Made by a program: the position numbers and the translations under genes. A stretch of DNA of 64,000 nucleotides from Strongyloides papillosus (taxonomy: Eukaryota > Nematoda > Chromadorea > Rhabditida > Strongyloididae), in the NCBI GenBank assembly GCA_005656395.1, contig SRSI01000051.1:62001-126000 (forward strand). Direction: 5' to 3'. Positions within the stretch are counted from its first letter, which is position 1, and each line of letters begins with the position of its first letter. The notes beneath the pieces were generated by a model. The model was not told the origin of the DNA. It saw nothing but the letters and a program-made list of their open reading frames with translations, and made no database searches. Positions 1 to 12,252 of the stretch are shown piece after piece.

Positions 1-616
1 ATTTTTTGTATATTCACTCATAACCTCATACCCTGTATTTTTAAAATATGAGCGAGTAATAATCAAAATAGAACAATATTTCAAATACTTTTGAAAATAA
101 AACATAATCCGTACCCGAAAATTTGAAAAAGATTGACATATTTTCTCTTTTTATAAAATTTTTGTAAAAAATGGTCAATTTTTGACTCTTCATAACGTTT
201 TTCAAACTCAATAAAATTTGGTGCTACTATACTTATTCGATAGAGCTTTGCTTACTCTATCAGAATATCAATAAAAATGTTTTAAAAATTACATGATTAA
301 AATTTAACATAGTTGCTGGACATCAATTTTTACGTAATTTTGAAGGTTAGTACAAAAGACTTTGTACTTTTAGAATCTGCAACAATAACTAAAAAATCTT
401 TTCAAATAAAAAAGTTACATTTAGTTAAAGTTGAAAAATGAACCCAATTTTTGAAGACCTATAACTCCACCCAGAATCCACATTTTGTTGTGGAATCTAT
501 ATATTTAGCTTCATATGTATCTCAGCTACAAAATGATTATAATACCATATTTATAGCTTATAAACACGCAGAGGTACACATGCAAATGTCTGGAATGTCT
601 CACGTGGGCCACCCTG
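1..616 (+). repeat. Arm of a CAGGGTGGCCC-ended inverted-repeat element
   Basis: The right edge reads GGGCCACCCTG followed by TA (617-618), the same terminus as the complete element at 26567-28019. The whole segment matches, in this orientation, the outer arm of that element. It includes an internal hairpin built from GATAGAG and CTCTATC near 239-262, which recurs in every copy. The left part runs off the window, so the opposite end is not seen. Sequence to the right of the TA matches the ~525-bp satellite, so the element appears to have inserted into satellite DNA. No coding sequence is supported here; a 66-codon ORF across the terminus is a chance ORF. Confidence 0.75.
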
Positions 617-618
617 TA

Positions 619-1260
619 GAAATACGTCTAACTTTAAAAATAAGGGTTTAACGTAGTATATAGCTCAACTATGAAGGAAGTTATATTTATTTGAATGTCA
701 ACTTTTTTGCATTTTTTTCCATTTTTATTGTAAAAATCAATTTTGTTCCAGACATAACTCTTTTTAAACTTAATCAATTTTTATGCTCAAATGATTATTT
801 GATGTATTTTTTTTTTCAATTTAGGAAGGAAATAAGTTTCGAAACTTTTGATCTATAATTGGTCAAATTATTTTCAGAAAACATCGCTTTTTAGATACAT
901 TTTTGCATAGTTTTGTTCCAAAAAAAACTCTTTTAAAAATTGATAAAACTTTGTAATTTACGACTTATTTATAAGGTACAAGTATGAAAAGAAGGAAATT
1001 TAATATTAAAATGATTAACAAAAAATTAGTAAAGTTATGAGCAAATGTGTGACGACCATTTTCTTAGTAAAAATTAAAATTTTTTAATGTTATAACTTTA
1101 TAAAAAGTTGTTTAAAGTTAATAAAATTTAATGTAGTACATAGGTCAAAATTTGATTTTAAATATAAAACCATAACAAAGTTTGTAGCTTAAAAACGGAA
1201 GAAGTTATTTTATGTATTAATTTTTTTGTTTTTTCTCATTTACAGATTTGTAAAATTAAG
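619..1260 (+). repeat. ~525-bp satellite unit (about 1.2 units)
   Basis: Diverged copy of the repeat that is tandem at 46000-47390 and inverted at 62465-63300. Shared landmarks are the block around TTTTGTTCCAGACATAACTC followed by a TTAATCAATTTTTATG-like stretch, and the block GAAGTTAT near each unit edge. No ORF of note. From 1260 to 1566 I see only AT-rich DNA without a recognisable feature. Confidence 0.6.
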
Positions 1261-1566
1261 TTAAATATGTAGTTAATATAGCAGTGATATTTAATTGTTT
1301 ATAACAATTTAAAAATATTATGGGGAGTCACTTTAATAGTTACTTGGATTGTTTCAAATATTCATTTTCATTCACCTTATATATATAAATAAAATTCTTT
1401 TTGTTGAGTAAATTTTGTACTTAGCTAAACAAATCTATAAATGTAGACGCTTTAAAATGATTCTCACAATCAGAAATATTTGTATATTATAACAATGTTT
1501 TTCGGTTATTCTACTTTTCATAAATATGTAATTTAATGAAACAATTTTTTTATACACAAACTTTGA

Positions 1567-3695
1567 TTAACCCCTTTAGACCCGAATTTTTTTTCGTTTA
1601 AGAAAAAATTATTTTTATACTAAAATTAACTTGATACTTGTGAATGAAAGCAACAATATACTTTCTACAAAAATGTCTATTTATTTATTTATAATTTGTA
1701 AATGTACATTTTAATGGACATATGGTCCTTACGCGAAATTTGTAACATTAAGAAGATCCTGAGAAATATTTGTATAAAAAAATAAAATTCTCCTACTATA
1801 TTAAAAGTAATTGCTTTCAACAAGTATTTGCATATATATTAATTATTATTTTCTGTGAAATCTTTCAAAACAATTTCTCTTTTTCACCAAACACAAATGG
1901 ACACGACATTTGTCACAATAGAAATGTGTTCTTCCTTTGCATAATGGCAACTTGCATCGTGTTGCTTCTTTTTTGTCATCAATTTGGAGCATATGGTCTA
2001 CATAATCGTACTGAATTTTCGTCATTGGTCTTTTCTCGCAGCAACTGAATTTTCTTATTCTGTTGGATGTATTTTCTCTTTTACTTTTTGAAAGACGACC
2101 ACGTTTATTTATATTTACGGGCTTGTTCATATAAATTAAACTTTTGGAAACGTGCATGCGAAATTCTAATAACTCCATAATATCTTCTTTAAGAATTTTG
2201 CTTTGATATAATCTTGTTTGTATTCTATCCAACTAATAGATAGAGCAAAATCTACATAATGCATAATTACTCTGAGCGCCTTTTTTCGTGATCTAATATT
2301 TATGCAATATAAACTAATATACATATCGAGCAGATCAACTCCTCCTATGCTTTTATTATATTCGCTAACAACTTCAGGTCTATCAATTTCAATATATGCT
2401 GATTTTTGCTTATTCCACCGTTTTGCTTTATCAGTTGTTCCAGTGCCAACAAAGTTAGAAGCCATATGAATTGGTTTATTGTCCAGCTATTTTACCATGA
2501 TAATGCCATCCTGACTAACTAGATCTTCGAAATAGCCTCTTTTTCTCTTTTTTATATCTTTATCAAATATGAAATTTGGTTTATAAAACCTATTCATACG
2601 AACTGTACCAGCAGCATACATTTTCAGTTCCAGTAATCGCAAAAGAAGAACGTAAGAGTTAAAATAATTGTTAAAATACACTCTATGACATTCTTTCTTT
2701 ACTATTTCTACTAATTCTAAAACAATTGCGCTACTTTGACAATATATATTTTCACATTGTGTTTGTTTATTTCAGTAGTACTACCTTGATACAGTATAAA
2801 ATTGTGGGCAAGTCTGTTTCGACTGCATAATACAAACATTTTTAATCCCCACTTACATGGTTTATTTTGAACATACTGCAACATATTTATTTTTCCTGTA
2901 AATGGGATCATTTGTTCGCCAATGGAAATATCTTGTCCAATTTCTGATTCCTTATAGCGCTTTAGCACTGCATTCATAATAGGCCTAACCTTGTAAAATT
3001 TATCCGTACAAGAGCTAGGTCTTTCTAAATTATTTACCAAATGTAGCGTCGTCCGTAGTTGAAAGAACCTATTTTTTGATATGTTTTCCAAAAAAACATT
3101 TATACAAAGGACGGAACTCCAGTACATTCGTATACGTGGGAATTTATTTAAACATCCAATTATAATATGCAACCCAAATAACGTTTAAATTTCATTAATA
3201 TTTGTTGGTTTGAATTGAGTTTGTCCTTGTTGATGTGCATATATGTTTGTATATTCAGCCATCTATTCAAAAATTTCATCTGTTATATACTTAGAAAAAT
3301 ATTGTATGGGATCTAATACATCAAAATCGCCAATTTTGTCACTCTCTATCCATTCAAAACTTGGTATATCGGGTGTTTGTTTTCTCCATCGTACAATTTT
3401 CTTATTTTGAAAACCTTTTGTAGTGGGTTCTGTATTTTGTATCTTTACACTTTCATTTATATTATTATTTTCTTCTAAAATTCTACATTCTCTACTGTCT
3501 ACGATTTTCTCACCTTTTCGTTCTTTTCTTACTCTTTCATCTTCATCAACTCTATCTTCACTTTCTTCCATGTCATCAATATCTGAAAATTCTCCATTTT
3601 CCAACATTTGTAATAGTTTATCTACATATTTGTCATTTTCTAAGTTAAATTTATTTTCTTTCTCATCCATCTTGAAGGATAAAGATAATCCGTAA
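1567..3695 (-). mobile_element. Decayed piggyBac-type transposon
   Basis: A piggyBac-like transposase pseudogene fills the interval on the minus strand. Just beyond its C-terminal end the sequence reads TTAA (1567-1570) followed by CCCCTTTAGACCCGAA, which resembles the TTAA target plus C-rich terminus of piggyBac elements. I could not find a matching terminus beyond the N-terminal end (past 3695), so that boundary is set by the ORF only. The left boundary is a moderate-confidence inference. Confidence 0.55.
1846..3670 (-). pseudogene. piggyBac transposase, broken
   Basis: Read on the minus strand, the pieces come in the right order but in different frames. 3670-3263 is an acidic N-terminal region. 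3172-2717 holds the first half of the DDE domain, with an IGEQMIPF block where the family usually has an IDE(x)M(x)PF motif, so the first catalytic Asp position is Gly here, followed by a KPCKWGLK block. 2681-2487 is a short middle piece. 2465-2166 has SIGGVDLLD and RKK blocks. 2232-1846 ends in a Cys/His-rich zinc-binding tail (CKLPLCKG, YCDKC, CFERFH). At least three frame breaks and the Asp replacement make it inactive. The family moves DNA by cut-and-paste at TTAA. Confidence 0.85.
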
Positions 3696-4935
3696 AAAAA
3701 TTTTCAAGAATTGTATGTCTAACTATTACTCGCAAAAAATTCAAATTGAAAACTTTGTACAGTGTTTTTCACTGATTGGGACAGAATGTACATTAGGATG
3801 TACGTACATTTTATAGAGGTTATAATACGAAGCCAAAGTAAATATTTTTTGTAAGACTTCATTCTACGTAGACTCATATATACTTTAGTGATGTGTATAT
3901 GTTTAGACATTCATTTGAAAAAATAAGAACAAAAAACTGATAATATTTGCTACTTACCGCTATCAAGGTCATTCAAATTTCAAACCACTGACATAAGAAG
4001 CAATGCAGTTCAACACGGAAAAACAGATGGCGTTGCAGAAGTTATTGTTTCATACTAGATGATCGAGTATAATATTTTATAAGTATTGATATTATATCTG
4101 GGAATTACGTACACCTTTTATTAATTTAAACCACAATTGCACAATAAGATACAATAAAAATAAACTAAGATGTAATAGTTAATTAGTTAAAGTTATATTT
4201 TTATACTTATCCAAGATCCTCTGTCTTGGTTTCCCTCTTAGGTTAAATATATTTTTCTTTTACACTTTTCTAACCCCTAAAAATGTACAATGATAAAATT
4301 GATAATTTGATATGATAAAATAATAATTAAATGATGTGATATAATAATAACAAAATACTCTAACGAACTCATAATAACAAAATATAATGATGACTAATAT
4401 GGTTACATTATTTTTACATAAGGTGGCGTTTTTTCTTCTCTTTTATAGGCATTAAATCATCATTGTTTTATGTCACTTCGTTAGTTTTTACATTAGATGT
4501 TGAAACTAAGTTTAAACCTATACGTAATAAAATACAGCACGAAAAGTATTATGTACATTACAATGTGCACAGGGTTCAAGGGGGTTATTTAGACGTTAAA
4601 TATATTCTCGAAATTTCGACAACTCTACTTTTAAAAAATGACCTTATACATTCCTGTGTTACACTGTTATATTAATAATAAACAATCTTAGATTATCTAC
4701 ATTAGACTATATTTGGAGCGGATAGACTACTTAGAAAATTTTTAGAATGTGCTATGGAGCGGATACGAAACATACCTAGACATATCAATGGATAGTTATG
4801 CAACGGCGTAGATCGAAACAAACTTAATATTTGGTTAAAAAATTAAACTTTGATAAAAATTTTTATTATTCAAAAAAATTCTTACGAATTATTCACTAAC
4901 CACTACTTATGAAGAATTTATAAAGGACGTCTATA
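3696..4935. other. Gene-free AT-rich stretch
   Basis: No ORF or repeat that I can support. A 70-codon ORF at 4463-4675 has no recognisable motif and no splice or promoter context, and I treat it as chance. Confidence 0.5.
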
Positions 4936-5886
4936 CACACAAAAAATAAAAAGGACACAGATTTGCATAAAATGTAACAAATTTGTCCCACTTAAAAAAT
5001 TTGAATTTTCTTGATTTGCGACTAATTTTATCACAATTATTTCGTATACAAAAATTAAAACAATAACTAGAGGATTATTTAAATAAGTTTTTATTTTTTA
5101 GTAAATTTTTTTTATTTTAAAACTTAAGTTGCTTTTTACAATACGTTTTAAAATACAAGGTTAGAATTTAATTTTAAGTAAAATTACAAACACTTTCATA
5201 AAAAACGTTTTTAACATATTACAGTACATTTTTTTATGTTTCAATAGTTTGAGTTATCATTAAATTATATTTTATATGAAATTTTCGTATTTGATAGTCC
5301 AAATTTTTTTTATAATGTCTTTAAAGATTAAACTTATGAGAAGCTATAAATAATATGGATTTTTATTTATAGTAAAAATAATAACTTTTTCATATTTTAA
5401 TTTAAAATAAGAACGAAAACTAAAATAAAATTTCTAATTAATTACTTTTTGTGTGAGTAAATAATTATTAGTTTTCACATTACTATTGTTAGAAAATTTT
5501 TAAATTTCTAAACTTATTGTTGTTAGTAAATTGTTTAAATTGGTGATTTTTATTTAAACATTTATAACTTTAAACAAAATTAAACTTAAATAACGTATTT
5601 TATAAAATAAAGATAAAAAACAAGTTGGGATCTAAAATGGGCACAATGTTATAAAAAATATCAAAATTAAAAAAAAGCCACATTAATTTAAAAAGTCAAA
5701 CATATATATTTTTGTAAAAAAATGGAAAAATGTATGCGACAACCTAATATTTTGCGTCGTTTTAAAATTTTTGCTATCACTTGATATTTTTAAAATTTGA
5801 ATAATACTCAATTTTTTAAAATGGTGGGACATTTTTTTGCATTATAGATAGAATTGTCAAAATTTGTCCTTTTTATTTTTTGTGTG
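4936..5886. mobile_element. CACACAAAAAA inverted-repeat element, TA target
   Basis: The left end is CACACAAAAAATAAAAAGG and the right end is its reverse complement, CCTTTTTATTTTTTGTGTG. TA dinucleotides flank both sides (4934-4935 and 5887-5888). It is 951 bp long with no ORF of size, so it is a non-autonomous element of Tc1/mariner type judged by its TA duplication. A second copy, split by a retrotransposon, has ends at 14061 and 25213. Confidence 0.85.
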
Positions 5887-7429
5887 TAGAAGAATTCCAC
5901 AAGTTATTGAATTGTTTCTAAATATAATATGCAGAAAATTTTTTTAATCTAGTTAAAAATGTCTTTAGTCAGGCAAAATTAACTTAGAAGAAGCAGCACA
6001 CATTAAAGAATTTAGCAAATTTAGCAAAGAACCAGTGTACTTCTACAATTTATGAAAAAAGTTTTAATTGTTTATAATTCTATTGTATCAAAATTTACAA
6101 GTATTCGTAGCATTACCTATTAGAGCAGATTGTAAAATTTTACGATTCTTTTTCTCTCCGAATAGTCAGTAATCTGCTTCGAATACAATACTAGTCTACA
6201 TCTTAAATTGTATAGTGTTTGATTATTGTAATACATAGTCTAATTTACTATATATTTATTAATAGAAAAAAGCTAAAATAAAGACAATATATTTGATTAC
6301 AAGAAAACTATTACATACCCTGATATGGAAAAAAGCTTTTATGGTAAGTAATGGTTTTCTCTGCGCTTTTATATTGTAATAATATTGACATAAATCAATC
6401 ACATTTACAACAATAATAAGCTTCTCTAAGTCTCTCACAATCTTTTTAGATTACATAATGCAAATTTTTGTTTATTGATTTCAAACTATAAAAAGAACAA
6501 TTAGATATACATAAAAAAAATTATTAATAAGACTAACAAAAATTATTTAAACGTGTAAATGACATAATATTAATATTTGTTTCTTCTTGATCAGTGAACC
6601 ATTTTTGATCAAACATTCGTTCTGAGATTATTCATTACTTATAACAAACTTAAATTTATTATAATTGATGTTCAAAAATAAGAATTCACTCCAGTTTATT
6701 GATATAATATACATTTCAGTAAAATCAAACAAATTCTTCTGAACTATAAAAAATATCAGTTAAAACGATAATCTTAAAGCTTACATTGTGTAATTTGTTT
6801 AAAAACTCTCGTTGTAACAGTTTGAAGTTTAAAGATTTTTTTATATTTTTGTTGTTTGTTATTAATTCATTTTATGCAACTTTCATTAGGCTTGTAAAAC
6901 TAATGAAATTGAGTCTTATTTGTTGTAAATTATTAAAATCGATTAAAAATAGAATATATTAGTCAGGTGTCATTCAAAAATATGTTAAAAAATTATTGGT
7001 TCTAGAATTGTATATTATTCAAATATAACTATACATTCAATTCAAAGGCGCAAGTATATAAATTCAGATAGCTTTTACCTTGACCAGCAAAATTTATTTT
7101 GCAATTAGGTAAAGGTGTTTCAATTGTAATATTTAATTTTAATTATTTTTTTGCAACAACTTAATATAAATTAAATAAACATAATCATTATAAAAAAATT
7201 ATTATTATTTAAAAAATAAAAGTTTCAACTGTTTAGTTAAGCGTAAATCATAGAATAAAATATCGCATTTGGCTCAAGCATCTAAATTTAATTCATCAAA
7301 AATAATAACAGCAAATATTTGTTAAATTATTAAGTAATTCTTCTGCTGCAAAAGTATTTTGTGATATAAATTAAAAAAATTATATATTACTAGTCGTATT
7401 TTTGAAAATATTTCACAATAACTAGTATA
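5887..7429. other. Gene-free AT-rich intergenic DNA
   Basis: Scanned on both strands; no ORF, RNA gene or repeat that I can support. Confidence 0.5.
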
Positions 7430-8064
7430 ATGCATTTATTTTTTAAAATTATTCTTTTTTTTTATTTGAGTAACATTTTACACGGATATAGGTTTCAATG
7501 TTGCACTAGTTTCGGAAATACAATATGTTATATAATAATGAAACCGGAAGGAAAAACATTTAAAGGCAAAGTTTTACCATTATTAAATAAAAATCTTAGA
7601 GCATATATCATTGACAACTGGGACGAATATAGCAAAGATTCTAAGAAAACATATGAATTAAACAAAACAATAAGACAAAAACTAGATCCAAGTGATGTTG
7701 TTAGTGTCTAACTCTTTAACTTTTTAATCTAAATTGTATTTTCAGTACACTATTTGTGCAAAATTAAAATTAATCAAAAAATGTAATTATAAAACATATC
7801 TTATTTTAACCACGAAAAGTAGAAACCAAATGTGTATTCTCCAAAGAAATGGTAGTTATTCTATTTTATAATTGATATTTTTTAGATGTAAATGGATTTT
7901 TCCATCGAGGAAGTTTAAAAAATTTTGTAAGCAATTTTGGAAGACTTAGTTTTCATGGACATAATCGAGCTCAGCTGAGCTTCTCTTTGCATAAAAGAAG
8001 AGGCAGTTTTAATGGATTTGGTTCGTTTAAAAATTCATTTCTAAGAGATAAAAAAAATATATAA
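7430..8064 (+). CDS. Small secreted protein, probable two-exon gene
   Basis: Exon 1 starts with ATG at 7430 and encodes a hydrophobic N-terminus (LFFKIILFFYLS) typical of a signal peptide, then a Cys-containing region (QCCTSFGNTIC). It would stop at 7711, but a second open exon follows after an acceptor TTTTTTAG ending at 7885 and runs to TAA at 8062-8064. Two phase-1 donors (GT at 7692 or 7704) join the frames, giving about 146-150 residues. The second exon is Gly/Ser/Phe/Lys-rich with a KRRGSFNGFGSF stretch and a dibasic RDKK near the end. It could be a secreted effector, a cuticle or silk-like peptide, or a peptide precursor; I do not recognise the family. The donor choice is unproven. Confidence 0.5.
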
Positions 8065-9605
8065 GAATATCAAAGATCATAAAATACAAAAAATGTATTT
8101 TAATATTCACCAACAAAAATAAATTTTTTAAAATATTTATTGTAGAATCAAATATATAACAAAAATATATTTCAGAAATAAATGATATTTTAATATAGAA
8201 AATTAAAATAAGATTTAATTTTATACATTTTACATATCTTGGTAAATTATATACAATAAAACGGATAATAGTAGGCTATAATTTATTTAAATTTAATTTT
8301 TGATGTTTTTATGACTTTCGTGATAAAATAATTATTTAGTTTTTTAAATAAAAGTACATACAATAAAAATCTCATGTGATAAATTCAAAATGAATAACTC
8401 TATTTTTCTCAAAAACATTTATTTCAACATTTTTTACATGCACTTTTAGTTTAATGTCAAATTTATTTAGTAATAATATTTCATAAAAAATATTTTTTAT
8501 AATTTTTAGAAATATTATATAATTTTATTAAGAAAGAATATTAAATTGTAGCATTTGATTTATTATTATATTTTTTACAGCATTTAAAAAATTGCTCTTG
8601 ATGTATTTATAGATTCTATTTAAAATAATCAAAGATTAAACAAAATATTTAAAATAACAAAATTATATACTGTTTATCTTTATTAATTTTTATGAAAGTA
8701 AATTAAAAAATGAATTTTTCAATTACCTAGAATGTTTCAAAAGTTTTTACTGATTAACTATAATTTCGGACATATTTTTACATTTTAAAAAGACATATAA
8801 ACGGCTATGATAGAGAATTTTATTAGACATTTCCTATTTTAGATACCTAAGTCTTTATTTATATAAAATATAGCCTATAATTTAAAGATTTAACATTATA
8901 GTAATAATAAATTAGATTTTTATATGTTTTCGGTAAAAAGTATGGAATGTTTTTAAAAAATGAACTTTGGTAATGTACTTTAATAAATAATTTAGAAATT
9001 TATCTTATAAAAAATGAACAATTTAAAGTGTAAATTAATATACTTTTTTATTTTTATATTTCGACATGAGAAATTCATAAAGAATTTCAAAATCTACATT
9101 TATTTTATGATTATTATTACATAAAATCATAATAATTTATAATATGGCTTTTATGATTAGTATAATTTCATATTTTTATATCTTCATGACGTTACCTACA
9201 AGATTTATATGAATTCATTTAAAAAATATGAAAGCAATTATTGAAAGTTAATTTTTTTATACATATTTTATTTTATTTTCTTTATTTTTCTTTAATTATA
9301 ATATTTTTAAACTAACTTAAGGTAGTTGCTAGTATTATTTTATTTAATACTTAATTGTTCCTTTTTGTCTTCTTGTAAAAAAGGTTTAATTCAACAGCTG
9401 TACACAACTAAAACATATATCTATAATTTTTACTCAATTACTATGTTTAACATTTTTAATATTATAGAATCTATAAAGAAATATATATTATATTACAACT
9501 AGCTAAAAAAAAATTTATATATCTTATTAAACAAAAAAATTAACAATATTCTTAAATTTGTTTATTATTTTACGGATAATTGTTGCATATGCTTTATTCA
9601 AAAAA
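8065..9605. other. Gene-free DNA upstream of the TRPV gene
   Basis: Very AT-rich; no ORF or repeat supported. It probably contains the promoter of the downstream channel gene, but no specific element can be named. Confidence 0.45.
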
Positions 9606-12252
9606 TGGAGTACGGAGAAAAGAACAATCGTATTAATAGCAATAAAGAAAAAAAAATTTATTCTTTAGTTGATATGTATGGCAAGGGTGAATTAATAGCA
9701 TGGATGAAGTATGCTGCAAATACTGGTGATCATTCTTTTATTAATGAATGTATTAGAAGCAAAGTAATATAATATATATCTTCTAAAAAAACGTACTTAA
9801 TAACATTATAAATCTTTTTATAGGTTCTTCATTTTATGTATAATAGTGGAAAGGGAAAAGTTATGGCAATATCAGAATTGGTAAAAATAAGGAATCAAGA
9901 GAGAAATGCAATGTTAGGAGCATTCAGAAAGAAAAAAAATAAAGGAAAGAGTGGTCCTAATATATTGAATGACTTCAATCAGGAGGGTGGACAGAATCAA
10001 GGTGACCTTAAGAAGGCTCTTAAACTTTTAGATGGTGGCAAAGGTGGTAAAGGTGATCATAAATACAGGGAAATTGTATGGAAGTTAGATGAACGAGGCA
10101 CTATGGGAGAAGGCTTACTTGGGACATGTCTTATGCAAGGTTCACCTATTCATATGAATATTGCTATAAAATTAATAAAACAATATCCATGTTTGATAAA
10201 TGATATTTTTATTTCTGAAGATTATTATGGTTTATCACCTCTTCACCAAGCTATTGTTAATGAAGATTCCTATATGACAGGATTTTTGTTACAACATGGT
10301 GCTGATGTGAATGCCCGTTGTTATGGTGCATTTTTTTGTGCTGATGATCAAAAAAGTGGCAGAACTGATTCACTGGAACATGAGTATGTTGATTTGCCAA
10401 GTAAAACAAATTATACTGGTAGAATGTATTTTGGTGAATATCCATTGTCATTTGCAGCTTGTACAGGACAGATTGATTGTTACCGATTACTTAGAGCTAA
10501 AAAAGCTGATCCAAATTTAAAAGACACTAATGGTAATACTGTTCTCCATATGACCGTTATTCATGAAAAATTAGATATGTTAAAATTATGTTTTGAAACA
10601 GGTGGTAAATTACAAGCTACTAATAAACAAAATTTAACACCCCTAACTTTAGCAGCAAAACTAGGAAAAAAGAAAATGTTCGAAGAACTATTGAAATTAG
10701 AAAGCCAAATGATTTGGTCATACGGTAATGCAAGTTGCTATTCATATCCTTTAGCTAATATAGATACAATAGATCAGGAGACAGGAAACATAAACAGTGA
10801 TTGTGCATTAAGTCTTGCTGTTTATGGAGATACACCGGAACATCTTGATTTAATTGATGGCCTGCTAGAAGAGTTGTTGGATGCAAAATGGAGAGCATTT
10901 GGTAGAAAGCAATTATTTAAATCATTTTTTGCTTTTTCAATATACTATGTATTTTTTTTTCTAGCCTTTATGAATAGACCATTTTCACTGACAACAGCTG
11001 TCATTACAGAAGGAAGCATACTTCCAAGTGGAACTCAAAATATAAATTATAAAAAATACTTTAATTTAAGTGATCCAAATTGGAAGTATAAAATGAATGC
11101 CAATAGTCAATATAATTTTGTAACAAATTTGGATGAGTCAGTTCAAAAAAACTTTTTTAAAACAGGTCAATGTTATTTATGGAACTACAGTGAACCAAAA
11201 TATTTGGTTATATTCGCTTGATTTCTGAAATAGTTGTTGTTGTTAGTGTAATTCTCCAAATTGCTTTAGAAATTAAAGATTTTCTTCATATGGGAAAAAG
11301 AAGATGGTGGCAAATTTTAAAAGCATTCCCAGCTAAATTGGCTTACAAATTTTCTTGGATTCTAATTACATTAATGATACCTGTAAGATGTCTTTGTGGA
11401 GTACATGCCTCAATGTTTGTTTTTGATAATGTTTTAGCAATTATTACAATCCTTCTTACAACAATTCATTTTTTATTCTACTGTAGATCAGTTAAATTTG
11501 TTGGACCGTTTGTATTGATGATATATACAATTATAGCTCAAGATATGATACGTTTTGTAGCAATTTATTTTATTTTCCTCTTGGGTTTTTCACAGGCGTT
11601 TTATTTAATATTTCTCAGTTGTGAAAGACATGACAAATTATATCACAATGGTACAGCTTTTAATAATATTGTATCAGATCCCACTGAATCGATACAAAGA
11701 CTTTTTATTATGACAATTGGTGAATTCATGATATTTTATAGAACATTAAATAGTTGTCCAATTAGAACAATGAATGTTATAGGAAAAATTTTATTCTTGA
11801 TATTTGAGTTAGGTGTTAGCTTGACACAATTTAATTTGTTAATTGCAATGTTAACAAGAACTTATGAATCAATTGTCAATACACGTAAAGAATACAAAAG
11901 ACAGTGGGCGCAAGTAATTTTGGCTTTAGAAACATCGCTTTCTCCAAAAGAAAGGCTATTAGCGATGCAAAAATATTCAAAACCTATTGGTACAAATAAG
12001 AAAAAAAGAGCTTTTGTTCTAAATAAAAAGAATAATTCAACTGGTGACGATACCAGGATTGAAAAAGAAAACAAGACGGAGTTATCGATTGGAGGGAAAA
12101 GAAATATACTTAGAAGACATCTTAAAGATGCAACATCGGTCTTTGCTAAAAAAATTAGTAACAATACAATTTCGGATGATATATATGAGAAGAAAGAATG
12201 TATTGATCCAAATATAAATCATCCAAATAGTGTTAATTTAAATGTTCCTTGA
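9606..12252 (+). CDS. iav: TRPV channel subunit, Inactive-like
   Basis: In insects, TRPV subunits Inactive and Nanchung form the cation channel of chordotonal (hearing and stretch) neurons. Exon 1 (9606-9763) carries VDMYGKGELI; a 60-nt intron (GTAATA...TTTTATAG) leads to exon 2 (9824-12252). Order: N-terminal region; ankyrin repeats with YYGLSPLHQAIVNED, FGEYPLSFAAC and DTNGNTVLHMTVIHE; first membrane helix near 10920-10970; further helices 11221-11610; pore region MTIGEF at 11712-11729; post-S6 stretch and GTNKKKRAF; then a basic tail. About 860 residues. Oddities: the ATG at 9606 is out of frame with the conserved part of exon 1 because of an A8 run at 9649-9656, and a single-base loss near 11217 puts the helices after S1 in another frame. 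Either both are assembly indels or the gene is newly broken. Nanchung is the alternative. Confidence 0.85.

Noticed and set aside
4463..4675. 70-codon ORF
   Set aside because: No motif, signal peptide, splice or promoter context; expected by chance.
11190..11250. A tiny intron in the TRPV gene instead of a frameshift
   Set aside because: The only GT...AG pair that would bridge the frames is about 29 nt, shorter than any intron seen in the window, and it would delete conserved membrane residues.
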